From Lachnospiraceae bacterium (lineage in GTDB: Bacteria; Bacillota; Clostridia; Lachnospirales; Lachnospiraceae), in assembly GCA_004552595.1 (NCBI GenBank), contig SFNX01000080.1, positions 1-12,406 on the forward strand: 12,406 bases of DNA, written 5' to 3'. Shown here piece by piece: positions 4,983 through 12,406 of the stretch (within the stretch, counting starts at the first letter, position 1; every line of letters begins with the position of its first letter). The position numbers and the translations under genes are program-made. The notes under the pieces are model-generated. The model was not told the origin of the DNA. It saw only the letters and a program-made list of their open reading frames with translations, and did no database searches.

Positions 4983-7775
4983 ATGAGACCGCTTTTGCTT
5001 AAAATGTCTGCATTCGGACCATATGCAGGGAATACCGTTATTGAATTTGATAAGCTTGGAGACAAAGGCCTGTATTTAATATGCGGTGATACCGGGGCAG
5101 GCAAGACTACTATATTTGATGCCATTTGTTATGCACTTTTTGGAGAAGCAAGTGGTAAATTGCGCGATGTATCAATGCTAAGGTCCAAGTATGCCGATGA
5201 TGCCACGCCTACTGAGGTTGAGCTTTTGTTTTTACATAATGATAAGGAATACAGGATTGTTAGAAACCCTGAATATTACCGTCCATCTAAGCGAGGAGGA
5301 GGGCTTACCAAGCAGCCGCAGGATGCATGTCTTTACATGCCTGATGGAAATGTTATTTCTAAAGCTAAGGATGTTAATAAGGCTGTGGAGGAACTGCTCT
5401 CACTTAACTGTGACCAGTTTTTCCAGATATCCATGATTGCACAGGGAAGCTTCAGGGAGCTCCTTATTTCTGATACAAATACGAGACAGAAGATTTTCAG
5501 AGAGCTGTTTAAGACAGGCTTTTACTTAACGCTTCAGGACAAGCTGTCAGAAGCAAGAAAGGAAATAAGTGACAAAGTATCTGACAGTAAGAAAAGCATA
5601 GAACAGTATGTTAGGGACATAATGGTTGATGAAGATGATGTACTGTTAATAGATGTTGAAAACGCGAAATCTGGACTTATGTTAACCGAGGATATTATTG
5701 AGCTTATTGTTTCATTAATTAATAAGGATGAGACAACAGCAAATGATAATGAGAATAAGCTTAAGATGGTAAACGGTGAACTTGAACGGGTCAATTCAAG
5801 CATCGCAATAATAGAGAATGCAATAAATTCAAAGGAAATGCTTGACATTACACTTAAGAAATATGAAGAGAAAAAGCCGGTGGAGGAAGCAGCTAATGCT
5901 GAATTTGAAAAGGCTAAAATTGAATTGGCAAAGAAAGACGACATTGTTAAGGAATTATCTACTATAGAAGCAGAAATTAAGAAAAACGAAGACATTAAAA
6001 AAACAGAAGCTTTAATTAATAGATTATCTGCTGATAAAAATAATAAAACAGAGAACCTCGGTTTATTATCGGATGAAAAGGAACAGAAAGCCGGTGTGTT
6101 AAGTGAGCTTAAGTCAGAGCTTGACGGGCTTAAAAATGTTGGCGTTTCAATTGAAGAATATAAAAATAAGCTTGAAAAGCTTGACGAAAGCATTAATGAA
6201 CTCAATGAACTTAAAAAAGAGCATAAAAAGCTTATCAGGGGGCAGCAGGAACTTGAAGAACTTACTGATAAGTATATAGAAGACAATAATGAGTTCAAAA
6301 GATTACGGGACATTTATGAAGAAATGGAGCAGGCATTCAGAGACGGACAGGCAGGAATACTTGCGGCTACTCTTACAGACGGTGAGAAGTGTCCGGTGTG
6401 CGGCTCACTGGCTCACCCTGATAAAGCAAAGTTAACAGATGAAATTCCCAGTGAAGAAAAGTTAAATGAGGCTAAGGACAATGCATCAAAAGCAAGAGAT
6501 AAAGCGAATGAAGCAAGTTCGTTTTTAAGAAGCAGAAGGACATTTGTTGAATTAATCAAGGAACAGTTAATTAATAATGCAGTAGAGTTATTTAGTGATT
6601 CGGATATTGATGAGGATAAGGATTTATTTATAAGCAATCTTGAAAGCAATATAGAGTCTCGTGAATTTGAGATAACAACTTTAAGAAATGATATTAACGA
6701 TAAGCTTAATAATGAAAAGAGAAGAGCGACAAGGAAAAAGGAGATTGAAGATAATTTAATATCAGAATATGAAGAAAAGCTTAAATTGATTGATGAAGAC
6801 ATTGCCTCCCTGAATATTGAAATTGCAGGAATAAATGCAAGTATTAACGAGAATAAATTAAAGGCAAAAGAAATAAAAGAGTCGCTTATATTCAGTGATA
6901 TGTCAGCTGCCGAAAAAAGAAGAAATGAGCTTACATATACGCTAAATTCAATCCAGCAATTATATGACATTAAAGAACAAGAGAGAAACCAAATTCATGA
7001 TGAAGTCACAAAGCTTACATCTAAAATTGAGAGTTTGAAAAAGTCACTTGAGGGGATTGAAATTTCAGATGTTACCGATAAAAAAGCCAAGAAAACGGAA
7101 CTTGAATATAAGAGTAATGATTTAATTAAAAAAATCCAGGAAGAAAGAACGAGGATCAGAATCAATAATAACGTTCTTGCCAATATTAAGGATAAGGCCG
7201 AAAGCCTTAAAGAAACAGAAAAGAATCTTTCTTATATTACGTCCCTTTCTAAAACGGCAAACGGTGATTTGTCAGGTAAAGAAAAGATTAAGCTGGAAAC
7301 TTACATTCAGACGACTTATTTTGACAGAATAATAAGAAGAGCCAACCTTAGGTTTATGGAAATGTCATCAGGTCAGTATGAGCTTAAGAGACAGAGAGTT
7401 GCCAGTGATATTCGAGGACAGAGTGGTCTTGATTTAGTAGTAATTGATCACTATAACGGAACAGAGCGTAGTGTTAGGACTTTATCAGGCGGCGAGTCGT
7501 TTATGGCATCCTTATCACTTGCACTTGGCTTGTCAGAGGAAGTACAGTCATCATCAGGCGGCGTAAGTGTTGATACATTGTTTGTTGACGAGGGCTTCGG
7601 AACACTTGATTCTGATTCACTTGATTTAGCATATAAGGCACTTACTAATGTTACAGAGGGTAACAGGCTTGTAGGAATAATATCGCATGTTGCGGAATTA
7701 AGAAATAAAATCGATAATCAGATTATTGTTAAAAAGGAGAAGAGTGGAGGTAGTGTAGCAACTGTAAGAGTATAA
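4983..7775 (+). CDS. sbcC: Exonuclease SbcCD, ATPase subunit SbcC (Rad50-like)
   Basis: A 930-residue SMC-like ATPase that partners SbcD and opens DNA ends for its nuclease. The N-terminal lobe has Walker A GDTGAGKTT (35-43) and the ISMIAQGSF Q-loop region near 150-160. A long coiled coil rich in K, E, L and N fills about residues 190-460 and 490-820, broken by the zinc hook CPVC at 470-473. The C-terminal lobe has signature LSGGE (834-838), Walker B LFVDE ending at E870 followed by GFGTLD, and the switch histidine H902 in IISHVAEL. The length is typical for Firmicutes and shorter than E. coli SbcC (about 1048). The ATG at 4983 is preferred over an upstream TTG (4968) because the G-rich site at 4970-4975 precedes it and the protein then starts MRPLLLKMSAFGPY. 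All ATPase motifs are intact. Confidence 0.96.
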   Translation: MRPLLLKMSAFGPYAGNTVIEFDKLGDKGLYLICGDTGAGKTTIFDAICYALFGEASGKLRDVSMLRSKYADDATPTEVELLFLHNDKEYRIVRNPEYYRPSKRGGGLTKQPQDACLYMPDGNVISKAKDVNKAVEELLSLNCDQFFQISMIAQGSFRELLISDTNTRQKIFRELFKTGFYLTLQDKLSEARKEISDKVSDSKKSIEQYVRDIMVDEDDVLLIDVENAKSGLMLTEDIIELIVSLINKDETTANDNENKLKMVNGELERVNSSIAIIENAINSKEMLDITLKKYEEKKPVEEAANAEFEKAKIELAKKDDIVKELSTIEAEIKKNEDIKKTEALINRLSADKNNKTENLGLLSDEKEQKAGVLSELKSELDGLKNVGVSIEEYKNKLEKLDESINELNELKKEHKKLIRGQQELEELTDKYIEDNNEFKRLRDIYEEMEQAFRDGQAGILAATLTDGEKCPVCGSLAHPDKAKLTDEIPSEEKLNEAKDNASKARDKANEASSFLRSRRTFVELIKEQLINNAVELFSDSDIDEDKDLFISNLESNIESREFEITTLRNDINDKLNNEKRRATRKKEIEDNLISEYEEKLKLIDEDIASLNIEIAGINASINENKLKAKEIKESLIFSDMSAAEKRRNELTYTLNSIQQLYDIKEQERNQIHDEVTKLTSKIESLKKSLEGIEISDVTDKKAKKTELEYKSNDLIKKIQEERTRIRINNNVLANIKDKAESLKETEKNLSYITSLSKTANGDLSGKEKIKLETYIQTTYFDRIIRRANLRFMEMSSGQYELKRQRVASDIRGQSGLDLVVIDHYNGTERSVRTLSGGESFMASLSLALGLSEEVQSSSGGVSVDTLFVDEGFGTLDSDSLDLAYKALTNVTEGNRLVGIISHVAELRNKIDNQIIVKKEKSGGSVATVRV

Positions 7776-7790
7776 ATAAGCAGATTAGTA

Positions 7791-7819
7791 TTGACAAATC
7801 TTTTAATAGGTAATACATT
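7791..7819 (+). promoter_or_regulatory. Sigma-A promoter controlled by the twin operators
   Basis: A consensus TTGACA (7791-7796), a 17-nt spacer and TACATT (7814-7819). The first inverted-repeat operator covers the -10 and the second lies just after the expected start near 7826. The promoter begins 15 nt after sbcC and points at a stretch with no intact gene before proS, which has its own promoter. It could also feed proS. Confidence 0.6.
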
Positions 7820-7848
7820 ACATATAGACATAGGTAACATATTACCTA
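7807..7848. promoter_or_regulatory. Twin inverted-repeat operators (TAGGTAA-N4-TTACCTA)
   Basis: Site 1 (7807-7824) is TAGGTAA-taca-TTACATA with one imperfect base. Site 2 (7831-7848) is TAGGTAA-cata-TTACCTA, perfect over 7 bp per arm. The centres are 24 bp apart. One site covers the -10 box and the other the start of the transcript, the classic layout of an autorepressed TetR- or MarR-type regulator. The length of 18 bp fits these families. No intact regulator gene follows. The half-sequence AGGTAATACATTA occurs again at 8028-8040, over the ribosome binding site of proS. Confidence 0.6.
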
Positions 7849-7971
7849 AATGATAGATTTGATAAGAATAATTCGGAAGAAGAAAGAAAAGCCGGAGAAC
7901 TTATTATGAATTCGTTTGATGCAGTAGATATGAAATATGCTGAAAATATCGTGTCATATGTGCTTAACTAA
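7834..7971 (+). pseudogene. Decayed reading frame, possible C-terminal remnant of a regulator
   Basis: The frame is open from 7834 to the TAA at 7969-7971 and reads like a natural charged, helical protein end (DKNNSEEERKAGELIMNSFD, ending IVSYVLN). It has no start codon near its open end: a TAG (7831) precedes it, and the first in-frame ATG is at 7906, which would give only 21 residues with a poor GGAG site. It directly follows a promoter with two autorepressor-like operators, so it may be the tail of a regulator whose middle was deleted. No family is recognised, and a chance open frame is the alternative. Confidence 0.35.
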
Positions 7972-7972
7972 G

Positions 7973-8001
7973 TTGTAGAAACACTTCTTTTGATGTATTA
8001 T
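7973..8001 (+). promoter_or_regulatory. proS promoter
   Basis: TTGTAG (7973-7978), a 17-nt spacer and TATTAT (7996-8001) predict a start near 8008 and a leader of only about 30 nt. That leaves no room for a T-box, so proS is not under tRNA-Pro T-box control from this promoter. The ribosome binding site AAGGTAAGG (8023-8031) follows. Confidence 0.5.
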
Positions 8002-8039
8002 AGTAAAGGTAAATTTTTTGCAAGGTAAGGTAATACATT

Positions 8040-9782
8040 ATGAAGTTAGCTAATTTAGTAGGATTAAGATTTAAGGAAAGACCATCAGACTGCGTTATCG
8101 ACAGTCATGCTTTCTCAGTGAGGGGCGGATACATTAAGTATGTCGCTAACGGAATTTATTCGTTATATCCTCCAATGCAGAGAATAACAGCGAAAATTGA
8201 AAACATTATCCGAGAGGAAATGGATGCATATGACTGCCAGGAAGTATTATTCCCTGTAGTATTGCCGGGAAGTCTATGGCAGGAGTCGGGAAGATATGAG
8301 AGTGTCGGAGAAGAACTTTTAAGATTTGAAGACAGAACCGGCACTAAGATGCTTCTTGGTATGACACATGAAGAGGCAGCAGTGCAGCTTGTTCGTGAAT
8401 ATGCTAACTCATATACTAAGTATCCGTTTGCTATATATCAGATTCAGACTAAGTTCAGAGATGAAGCAAGACCAAGAGCAGGAATGATTCGTGTAAGAGA
8501 GTTTACAATGAAGGACGCTTATTCATTCCATACATCACAGGAAGATCTTGAGAAGTACTATGACAAGATGGCAAATGCATATTATCGTATATTTGCCCGT
8601 GCAGGAATTCCTGATGTCATTTCAGTTAAGTCTGATTCCGGAATGATTGGCGGAAGCGTTTCTCATGAGTATATGCTTCTCACTGATGCAGGTGAAGACT
8701 CTATCGTATTATGTGATGAGTGTGGATATTCAGCCAATATGGAAGCGGCAGATACAATTGCCGATAACAGCGGATTAGCTCCTAGTGGAGAACTTAAGAA
8801 GGTTCATACTCCTGACTGTAAGACTATCGAAGATGTATGTAACTTCCTTAATTCCAAGGTTGAAGAATCATGCAAGGCAGTAATGTATCAGAAGAATATG
8901 ACAGATGAGTATGTTGTTGTATTTCTTCGTGGTGATTATGAAGTCAACGAGACTAAGCTTTGCAATTACCTTGGTGAGAAGGTTCACCCTGCAGAGGTTA
9001 CTGTTGAATCAGGATTATGTGCCGGATTCTGCGGACCATATAACCAGCATGCAAATGCAACTATTATTTATGATAAGACTCTTGAAGGAATTGAGAACTT
9101 AGTTGCAGGTGCTAACGAAGTTGATTATCACTATACAGGTCTTAACATTAAACGAGACATCGGTGATGTAGAATATGTTGATGTATCTAAGATCAGAAGC
9201 AATGATATTTGTCCATGCTGCGGCAGGAAGAGCATAAGAATCAGTCGTGGTATTGAAGTAGGTAATATTTTCCAGCTTGGTACAAAGTATACTAAGAGCA
9301 TGGGAATGACATATTCAGATGAGAACGGAGAAGAGAAAACTCCTATTATGGGATGCTACGGTATTGGTGTAGGACGTCTTGCGGCTTCTGTTCTTGAAGT
9401 TAAGCATGATGACTTTGGACCAATCTGGCCTATAAGTATTGCACCATGGCAGGTTCATTTATGCTTAATGCGTGTTGATGATGCAGAATGCAAGGCAGCA
9501 GCAGATAAGCTTTACAATGATTTATTAAACCTTGGCGTAGAAGTAATATATGATGATCGAGATGTTCGTGCAGGCGCTATGTTTGCCGATGCAGACCTTT
9601 TAGGTGTTCCGGTTCGTGTAGTTGTAGGACCTAAGAATCTTAAAAACGGACAGGTAGAGCTTACTACAAGAGATAAGAGTGTATCAAAGCTTATAAACGT
9701 TGATACAGCAGTTTCTGAGATTCAGGCTCTTATTGCGGAACTGTTTAATAACATTAATGAAAAGGTAATTGACAGAATTTAG
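8040..9782 (+). CDS. proS: Proline--tRNA ligase (ProRS), bacterial type with editing insertion
   Basis: A 580-residue class II aminoacyl-tRNA synthetase that charges tRNA-Pro with proline in the cytoplasm. Landmarks: the TH-E loop GMTHEEA (107-113), motif 2 with TKFRDEARPR (137-146) and REFTMKDAYSF (153-163), motif 3 GCYGIGVGR (438-446), and an anticodon-binding domain from about 465 to the end. Between motifs 2 and 3 lies the INS domain (about 225-385), related to YbaK, which removes mischarged alanine. K279 in CKAVMY aligns with the key lysine of that domain, so editing is probably active. Cysteine pairs at 225/228 (CDEC) and 391/394 (CPCC) resemble family-typical metal-like knuckles. The RBS AAGGTAAGG lies 8 nt before the ATG. 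The length matches the bacterial type (about 570), not the shorter archaeal/eukaryotic type. A chromate-transporter gene follows after 18 nt. Confidence 0.97.
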   Translation: MKLANLVGLRFKERPSDCVIDSHAFSVRGGYIKYVANGIYSLYPPMQRITAKIENIIREEMDAYDCQEVLFPVVLPGSLWQESGRYESVGEELLRFEDRTGTKMLLGMTHEEAAVQLVREYANSYTKYPFAIYQIQTKFRDEARPRAGMIRVREFTMKDAYSFHTSQEDLEKYYDKMANAYYRIFARAGIPDVISVKSDSGMIGGSVSHEYMLLTDAGEDSIVLCDECGYSANMEAADTIADNSGLAPSGELKKVHTPDCKTIEDVCNFLNSKVEESCKAVMYQKNMTDEYVVVFLRGDYEVNETKLCNYLGEKVHPAEVTVESGLCAGFCGPYNQHANATIIYDKTLEGIENLVAGANEVDYHYTGLNIKRDIGDVEYVDVSKIRSNDICPCCGRKSIRISRGIEVGNIFQLGTKYTKSMGMTYSDENGEEKTPIMGCYGIGVGRLAASVLEVKHDDFGPIWPISIAPWQVHLCLMRVDDAECKAAADKLYNDLLNLGVEVIYDDRDVRAGAMFADADLLGVPVRVVVGPKNLKNGQVELTTRDKSVSKLINVDTAVSEIQALIAELFNNINEKVIDRI

Positions 9783-9800
9783 TCACTAATCGATAATACT

Positions 9801-10343
9801 ATGCCTATATTATTTGACCTTTATCTGACTTTCTTCAGAATTGGAATTCTTACATTTGGAGGCGGACTTACGATGCTGCCGCTTCTTAAATATGAGCTTG
9901 TTGAATCTAAGAAATGGATTAGCGAAGAAAAGCTTCTTGACTGCTATGCAATAGGGCAGTGCACACCGGGAATCATTGCTGTTAATACAGCAACGTATGT
10001 CGGATACTTAAAGAGTGGCGTTTTTGGCGGAATAATTGCAACACTTGGAATGGTATCGCCCTCCGTAATTATTATTACGATTGTTGCTGTATTCTTAAAT
10101 AATTTTATGGAATATGCAATAGTTCAGCATGCGCTTGTAGGAATAAGAGGCGCTGTATGTGCACTCATGCTTAATACTGTATATACACTTGCCAAAAAGA
10201 GCCTAACTAGTTATGTAAACTGTGTTATTTGTGCGATAGCATTGATTATTGCATTGTTTACTGATATTCCGACTATATTAATTATCGTTGCCGCAGGAGT
10301 AAGCGGTGTGATTATTGATAAAATAAGGGGGATGGAAAGATGA
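9801..10343 (+). CDS. Chromate transporter, single-domain ChrA, subunit 1
   Basis: A 180-residue membrane protein of the CHR (ChrA) family in its half-length form; such proteins usually occur as adjacent pairs, like ywrA/ywrB of Bacillus. Signatures are FGGGLTMLPLL (19-29) and GQCTPGIIAVNTATYVGY (52-69), followed by hydrophobic segments. Family members export chromate or transport sulfate-like anions; the natural substrate in anaerobes is not settled. The gene starts 18 nt after the proS stop, with no purine-rich ribosome binding site before its ATG, so it may rely on translational coupling to proS. It overlaps the next gene by 4 nt (ATGA). Confidence 0.88.
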   Translation: MPILFDLYLTFFRIGILTFGGGLTMLPLLKYELVESKKWISEEKLLDCYAIGQCTPGIIAVNTATYVGYLKSGVFGGIIATLGMVSPSVIIITIVAVFLNNFMEYAIVQHALVGIRGAVCALMLNTVYTLAKKSLTSYVNCVICAIALIIALFTDIPTILIIVAAGVSGVIIDKIRGMER

Positions 10344-10897
10344 GTACTTTTGTTCTTCTTATTTATGAGTTTTTCAAAACAGGGTTATTTGCAGTAGGCG
10401 GTGGTCCTGCAACGATCCCGTTTCTTATGGATATTGCAAATAAGTACCCTTGGTTTACGATTGAAGAACTAAGTAATATGATTGCAATCAGTGAGAGTAC
10501 GCCGGGACCTGTTGGAATTAATATGGCAACATATGCGGGATATCAGGCACTTGGAATCTTTGGCGGAATAGTATCTACGCTTGCATTAACTGTTCCAAGT
10601 ATAATAATCATATTGATTATTGCAAAGTTTCTTGAAGGTTTTCAGGAAAACCGCATAGTAAAAGCAGTCTTTGCAGGAATAAAGCCTGCAGTAACTGCTC
10701 TTATATGTGTAGCCGTATTAAATATTATGAAAGTCAGCTTATTTGATATAAGTGACAACGCATTCAGTCCAAGAATTGCAAGCATAATTATTTGCGTAAT
10801 CATATTTGTGCTTATTCAGATTAAGCAGACAAAGAAGCTTCATCCGGCATTTTTTATCATATTTGCGGCTGCAATTGGAATAGTATTAAAGCTTTAA
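10340..10897 (+). CDS. Chromate transporter, single-domain ChrA, subunit 2
   Basis: The partner half of the ChrA pair, 185 residues, with VGGGPATIPFL (19-29) and SESTPGPVGINMATYAGY (51-68), the SxxxPGP form nearer to the family consensus than the first subunit. Its start overlaps the previous stop as ATGA, which implies translational coupling and equal synthesis, as expected for a heterodimer. The last 12 bp overlap the 3' end of carB on the other strand, and no separate terminator is visible after it. Chromate efflux is the family name only; the real substrate here is unknown. Confidence 0.9.
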   Translation: MSTFVLLIYEFFKTGLFAVGGGPATIPFLMDIANKYPWFTIEELSNMIAISESTPGPVGINMATYAGYQALGIFGGIVSTLALTVPSIIIILIIAKFLEGFQENRIVKAVFAGIKPAVTALICVAVLNIMKVSLFDISDNAFSPRIASIIICVIIFVLIQIKQTKKLHPAFFIIFAAAIGIVLKL

Positions 10898-12406
10898 TGT
10901 GTTGATGTCAACAAGTATTGTATTGTCTTCGTTGTATTTACATTCAAGACACTTAAGCAGCGCATTTGAAGTATCAATGCTTGTCAGACTGTCAATTCCT
11001 GCAATTGTTGCCCTGCGTCTTAATTTAACACTTTCACGCTCCGGCAGACGGCCTTTTGAAGATGTTGAAATAATATACGAAAGAGTATGATCTTCAATAA
11101 GCTCCATTGCACTTTCTGTTTTCTCATTTTCCATAGGAAGTCTTGTTACAACATTTGCCGCAACGCCGTTATCAAGAAGTACTTCGGCGGTACCGTCTGT
11201 TGCGTAGATGCTGAATCCAAGCTCCTTAAATTTACGTCCGATTTCGGCAATTTCAGGCTTATCTGAGTCTTTGACAGAAATAAATACTCCACCGTCTTTC
11301 TTAAGTGCAAATCCGGCAGCGATAAAACCTTTGTATAATGCTTCTGTTAAGTCTCTTCCAATTCCAAGAACTTCACCTGTTGACTTCATTTCAGGTCCTA
11401 ACTGAGTATCAAGTCCTGAGAGCTTCGCAAAAGAGAAGACCGGTACTTTGACGGTTACATAGTCAGGCTTTCTATAGAGTCCTGTACCATACGGCATATC
11501 CTTTAGCTTCATGCCAAGGCTAACCTTAATTGCCAAATCCACCATAGGAATTCCTGTAACCTTTGATAAATACGGAACAGTACGAGATGCTCGCGGGTTT
11601 ACTTCGATAACATAGATTTCCCCGTCTTTCACAATGTACTGAACGTTAACGATACCGATTGCGTTTAATCCTTCACATAGCATTTTTGTTGTATTTACAA
11701 TCTTTTCTTCGATTTCTTTTGTCAGGTCCTTAGCAGGATATACGGCAATAGAGTCGCCGGAATGAATTCCGGTTCTTTCAATATGCTCCATAATTCCCGG
11801 AAGCAGTAAATCCGTTCCATCATAAATAGAGTCGACTTCAATCTCCATTCCTTCGATATATTTATCAATGAGAACAGGGTTATCAATTTCATTCTTAAGG
11901 ATAATCTTCATATACTCAGAAACGTCATCATCAGAACGTGCAATTGTCATGTTCTGACCGCCAATTACATATGAAGGGCGAAGAAGCACAGGATACGTCA
12001 AATCATTCGCGGCAATTAACGCTTCTTCAAGTGTCATTACTGTGTGTGCCTTAGCCTTATTAATGTTAAGTTTAATCAAAAGCTCGTCGAAACGCTCACG
12101 GTCTTCAGCCATATCAATTGAGTCAGCAGAAGTACCGATAATATTGATTCCGTTATCATTAAGCATTTTTGTCAGCTTTATTGATGTCTGACCGCCGAAG
12201 GCAACGACAACGCCAATCGGATTCTCGGTCTTTATTATGTTCATTACGTCTTCTTCACAAAGCGGCTCAAAATACAGCCTGTCCGAAATATCGAAATCAG
12301 TTGAAACCGTTTCAGGGTTATTGTTGATTGTGACAACCGTGTAGCCTAAATCTCTTAACGATTTGACACAGTGAACACTTGCATAGTCAAATTCTATTCC
12401 CTGACC
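10886..12406 (-). CDS. carB: Carbamoyl-phosphate synthase large chain, C-terminal half (partial at right edge)
   Basis: CarB makes carbamoyl phosphate from ammonia (channelled from CarA), bicarbonate and two ATP, for arginine and pyrimidine synthesis. The window holds the last 506 residues; a full protein has about 1060-1070, and the frame is open to the window edge, so the start lies outside. The visible part begins at GQGIEFDYASVHC, the opening of the second carboxy-phosphate-like half. It continues with DRLYFEPL, VAFGGQT, the ATP-grasp segment RPSYVIGGQNM (fragment 143-153), HIERTGIHSGDS and EVNPRASRTVP (268-278). The last 135 residues (about 372-506) form the MGS-like allosteric domain. 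All expected motifs are present. An ATG at 12244 is internal and not the start. The stop overlaps the convergent ChrA gene by 12 bp. Confidence 0.96.
   Translation of the reverse strand, partial: GQGIEFDYASVHCVKSLRDLGYTVVTINNNPETVSTDFDISDRLYFEPLCEEDVMNIIKTENPIGVVVAFGGQTSIKLTKMLNDNGINIIGTSADSIDMAEDRERFDELLIKLNINKAKAHTVMTLEEALIAANDLTYPVLLRPSYVIGGQNMTIARSDDDVSEYMKIILKNEIDNPVLIDKYIEGMEIEVDSIYDGTDLLLPGIMEHIERTGIHSGDSIAVYPAKDLTKEIEEKIVNTTKMLCEGLNAIGIVNVQYIVKDGEIYVIEVNPRASRTVPYLSKVTGIPMVDLAIKVSLGMKLKDMPYGTGLYRKPDYVTVKVPVFSFAKLSGLDTQLGPEMKSTGEVLGIGRDLTEALYKGFIAAGFALKKDGGVFISVKDSDKPEIAEIGRKFKELGFSIYATDGTAEVLLDNGVAANVVTRLPMENEKTESAMELIEDHTLSYIISTSSKGRLPERESVKLRRRATIAGIDSLTSIDTSNALLKCLECKYNEDNTILVDINTLKL

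Noticed and set aside
5534..6970. Long serine- and leucine-rich reading frames on the minus strand opposite sbcC (5534-6313 and 6413-6970).
   Set aside because: They are antisense shadows of the lysine/glutamate-rich coiled coil: low-complexity composition, no ribosome binding site and no family resemblance.
7776..8039. T-box riboswitch before proS.
   Set aside because: No T-box sequence, specifier stem or terminator is present, and the likely proS promoter leaves a leader of only about 30 nt.

Overview
The window is AT-rich chromosomal DNA that looks like a low-GC Firmicute, most likely a member of the Lachnospiraceae/Clostridia. This is inferred from the gene content (Firmicute-length SbcC, bacterial-type ProRS with an editing insertion, paired half-length ChrA proteins), strong GGAGG-type ribosome binding sites and sigma-A style promoters. 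No phage, transposase, CRISPR array, rRNA or tRNA was seen. Species cannot be assigned from the sequence alone.

Layout. Positions 1-481 hold a candidate type I toxin-antitoxin module: a 33-residue hydrophobic peptide on the minus strand, with a short, well-promoted RNA on the plus strand that overlaps its 3' end. Positions 482-3200 hold a plus-strand cassette of an MFS permease, a PLP-dependent threonine aldolase-like enzyme, and a TetR regulator cut off after about 45 residues. Positions 3201-3795 have no normal gene but are densely structured: a minus-strand unit with two paralogous mini-ORFs and a terminator, and a plus-strand small-RNA-like unit with its own promoter, a 9-codon ORF and a perfect terminator. 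Positions 3796-7775 hold sbcD and sbcC, the bacterial Mre11/Rad50-like nuclease pair, 2 nt apart. SbcD carries a perfect 54-bp in-frame tandem duplication just before its GHxH metal-binding motif. Positions 7776-8039 hold an orphan promoter with two inverted-repeat operators and a decayed reading frame, followed by the proS promoter. Positions 8040-10897 hold proS and two half-size chromate-transporter genes in one run. The minus-strand 3' half of carB (carbamoyl-phosphate synthase large chain) enters from the right edge and overlaps the last chromate-transporter gene tail to tail by 12 bp.

How it fits together. The annotated proteins are mostly conserved: DNA repair (SbcCD), translation (ProRS), arginine/pyrimidine precursor synthesis (CarB) and transport. 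The less ordinary material is the small and broken elements between them: the toxin-antitoxin pair, the mini-ORF units around 3200-3700, the truncated TetR gene, and the autorepressor-like operator region at 7791-7848 that no longer drives an intact regulator. The repeated loss of regulator genes suggests local decay or recombination of accessory DNA on both sides of sbcDC; that link is inference.
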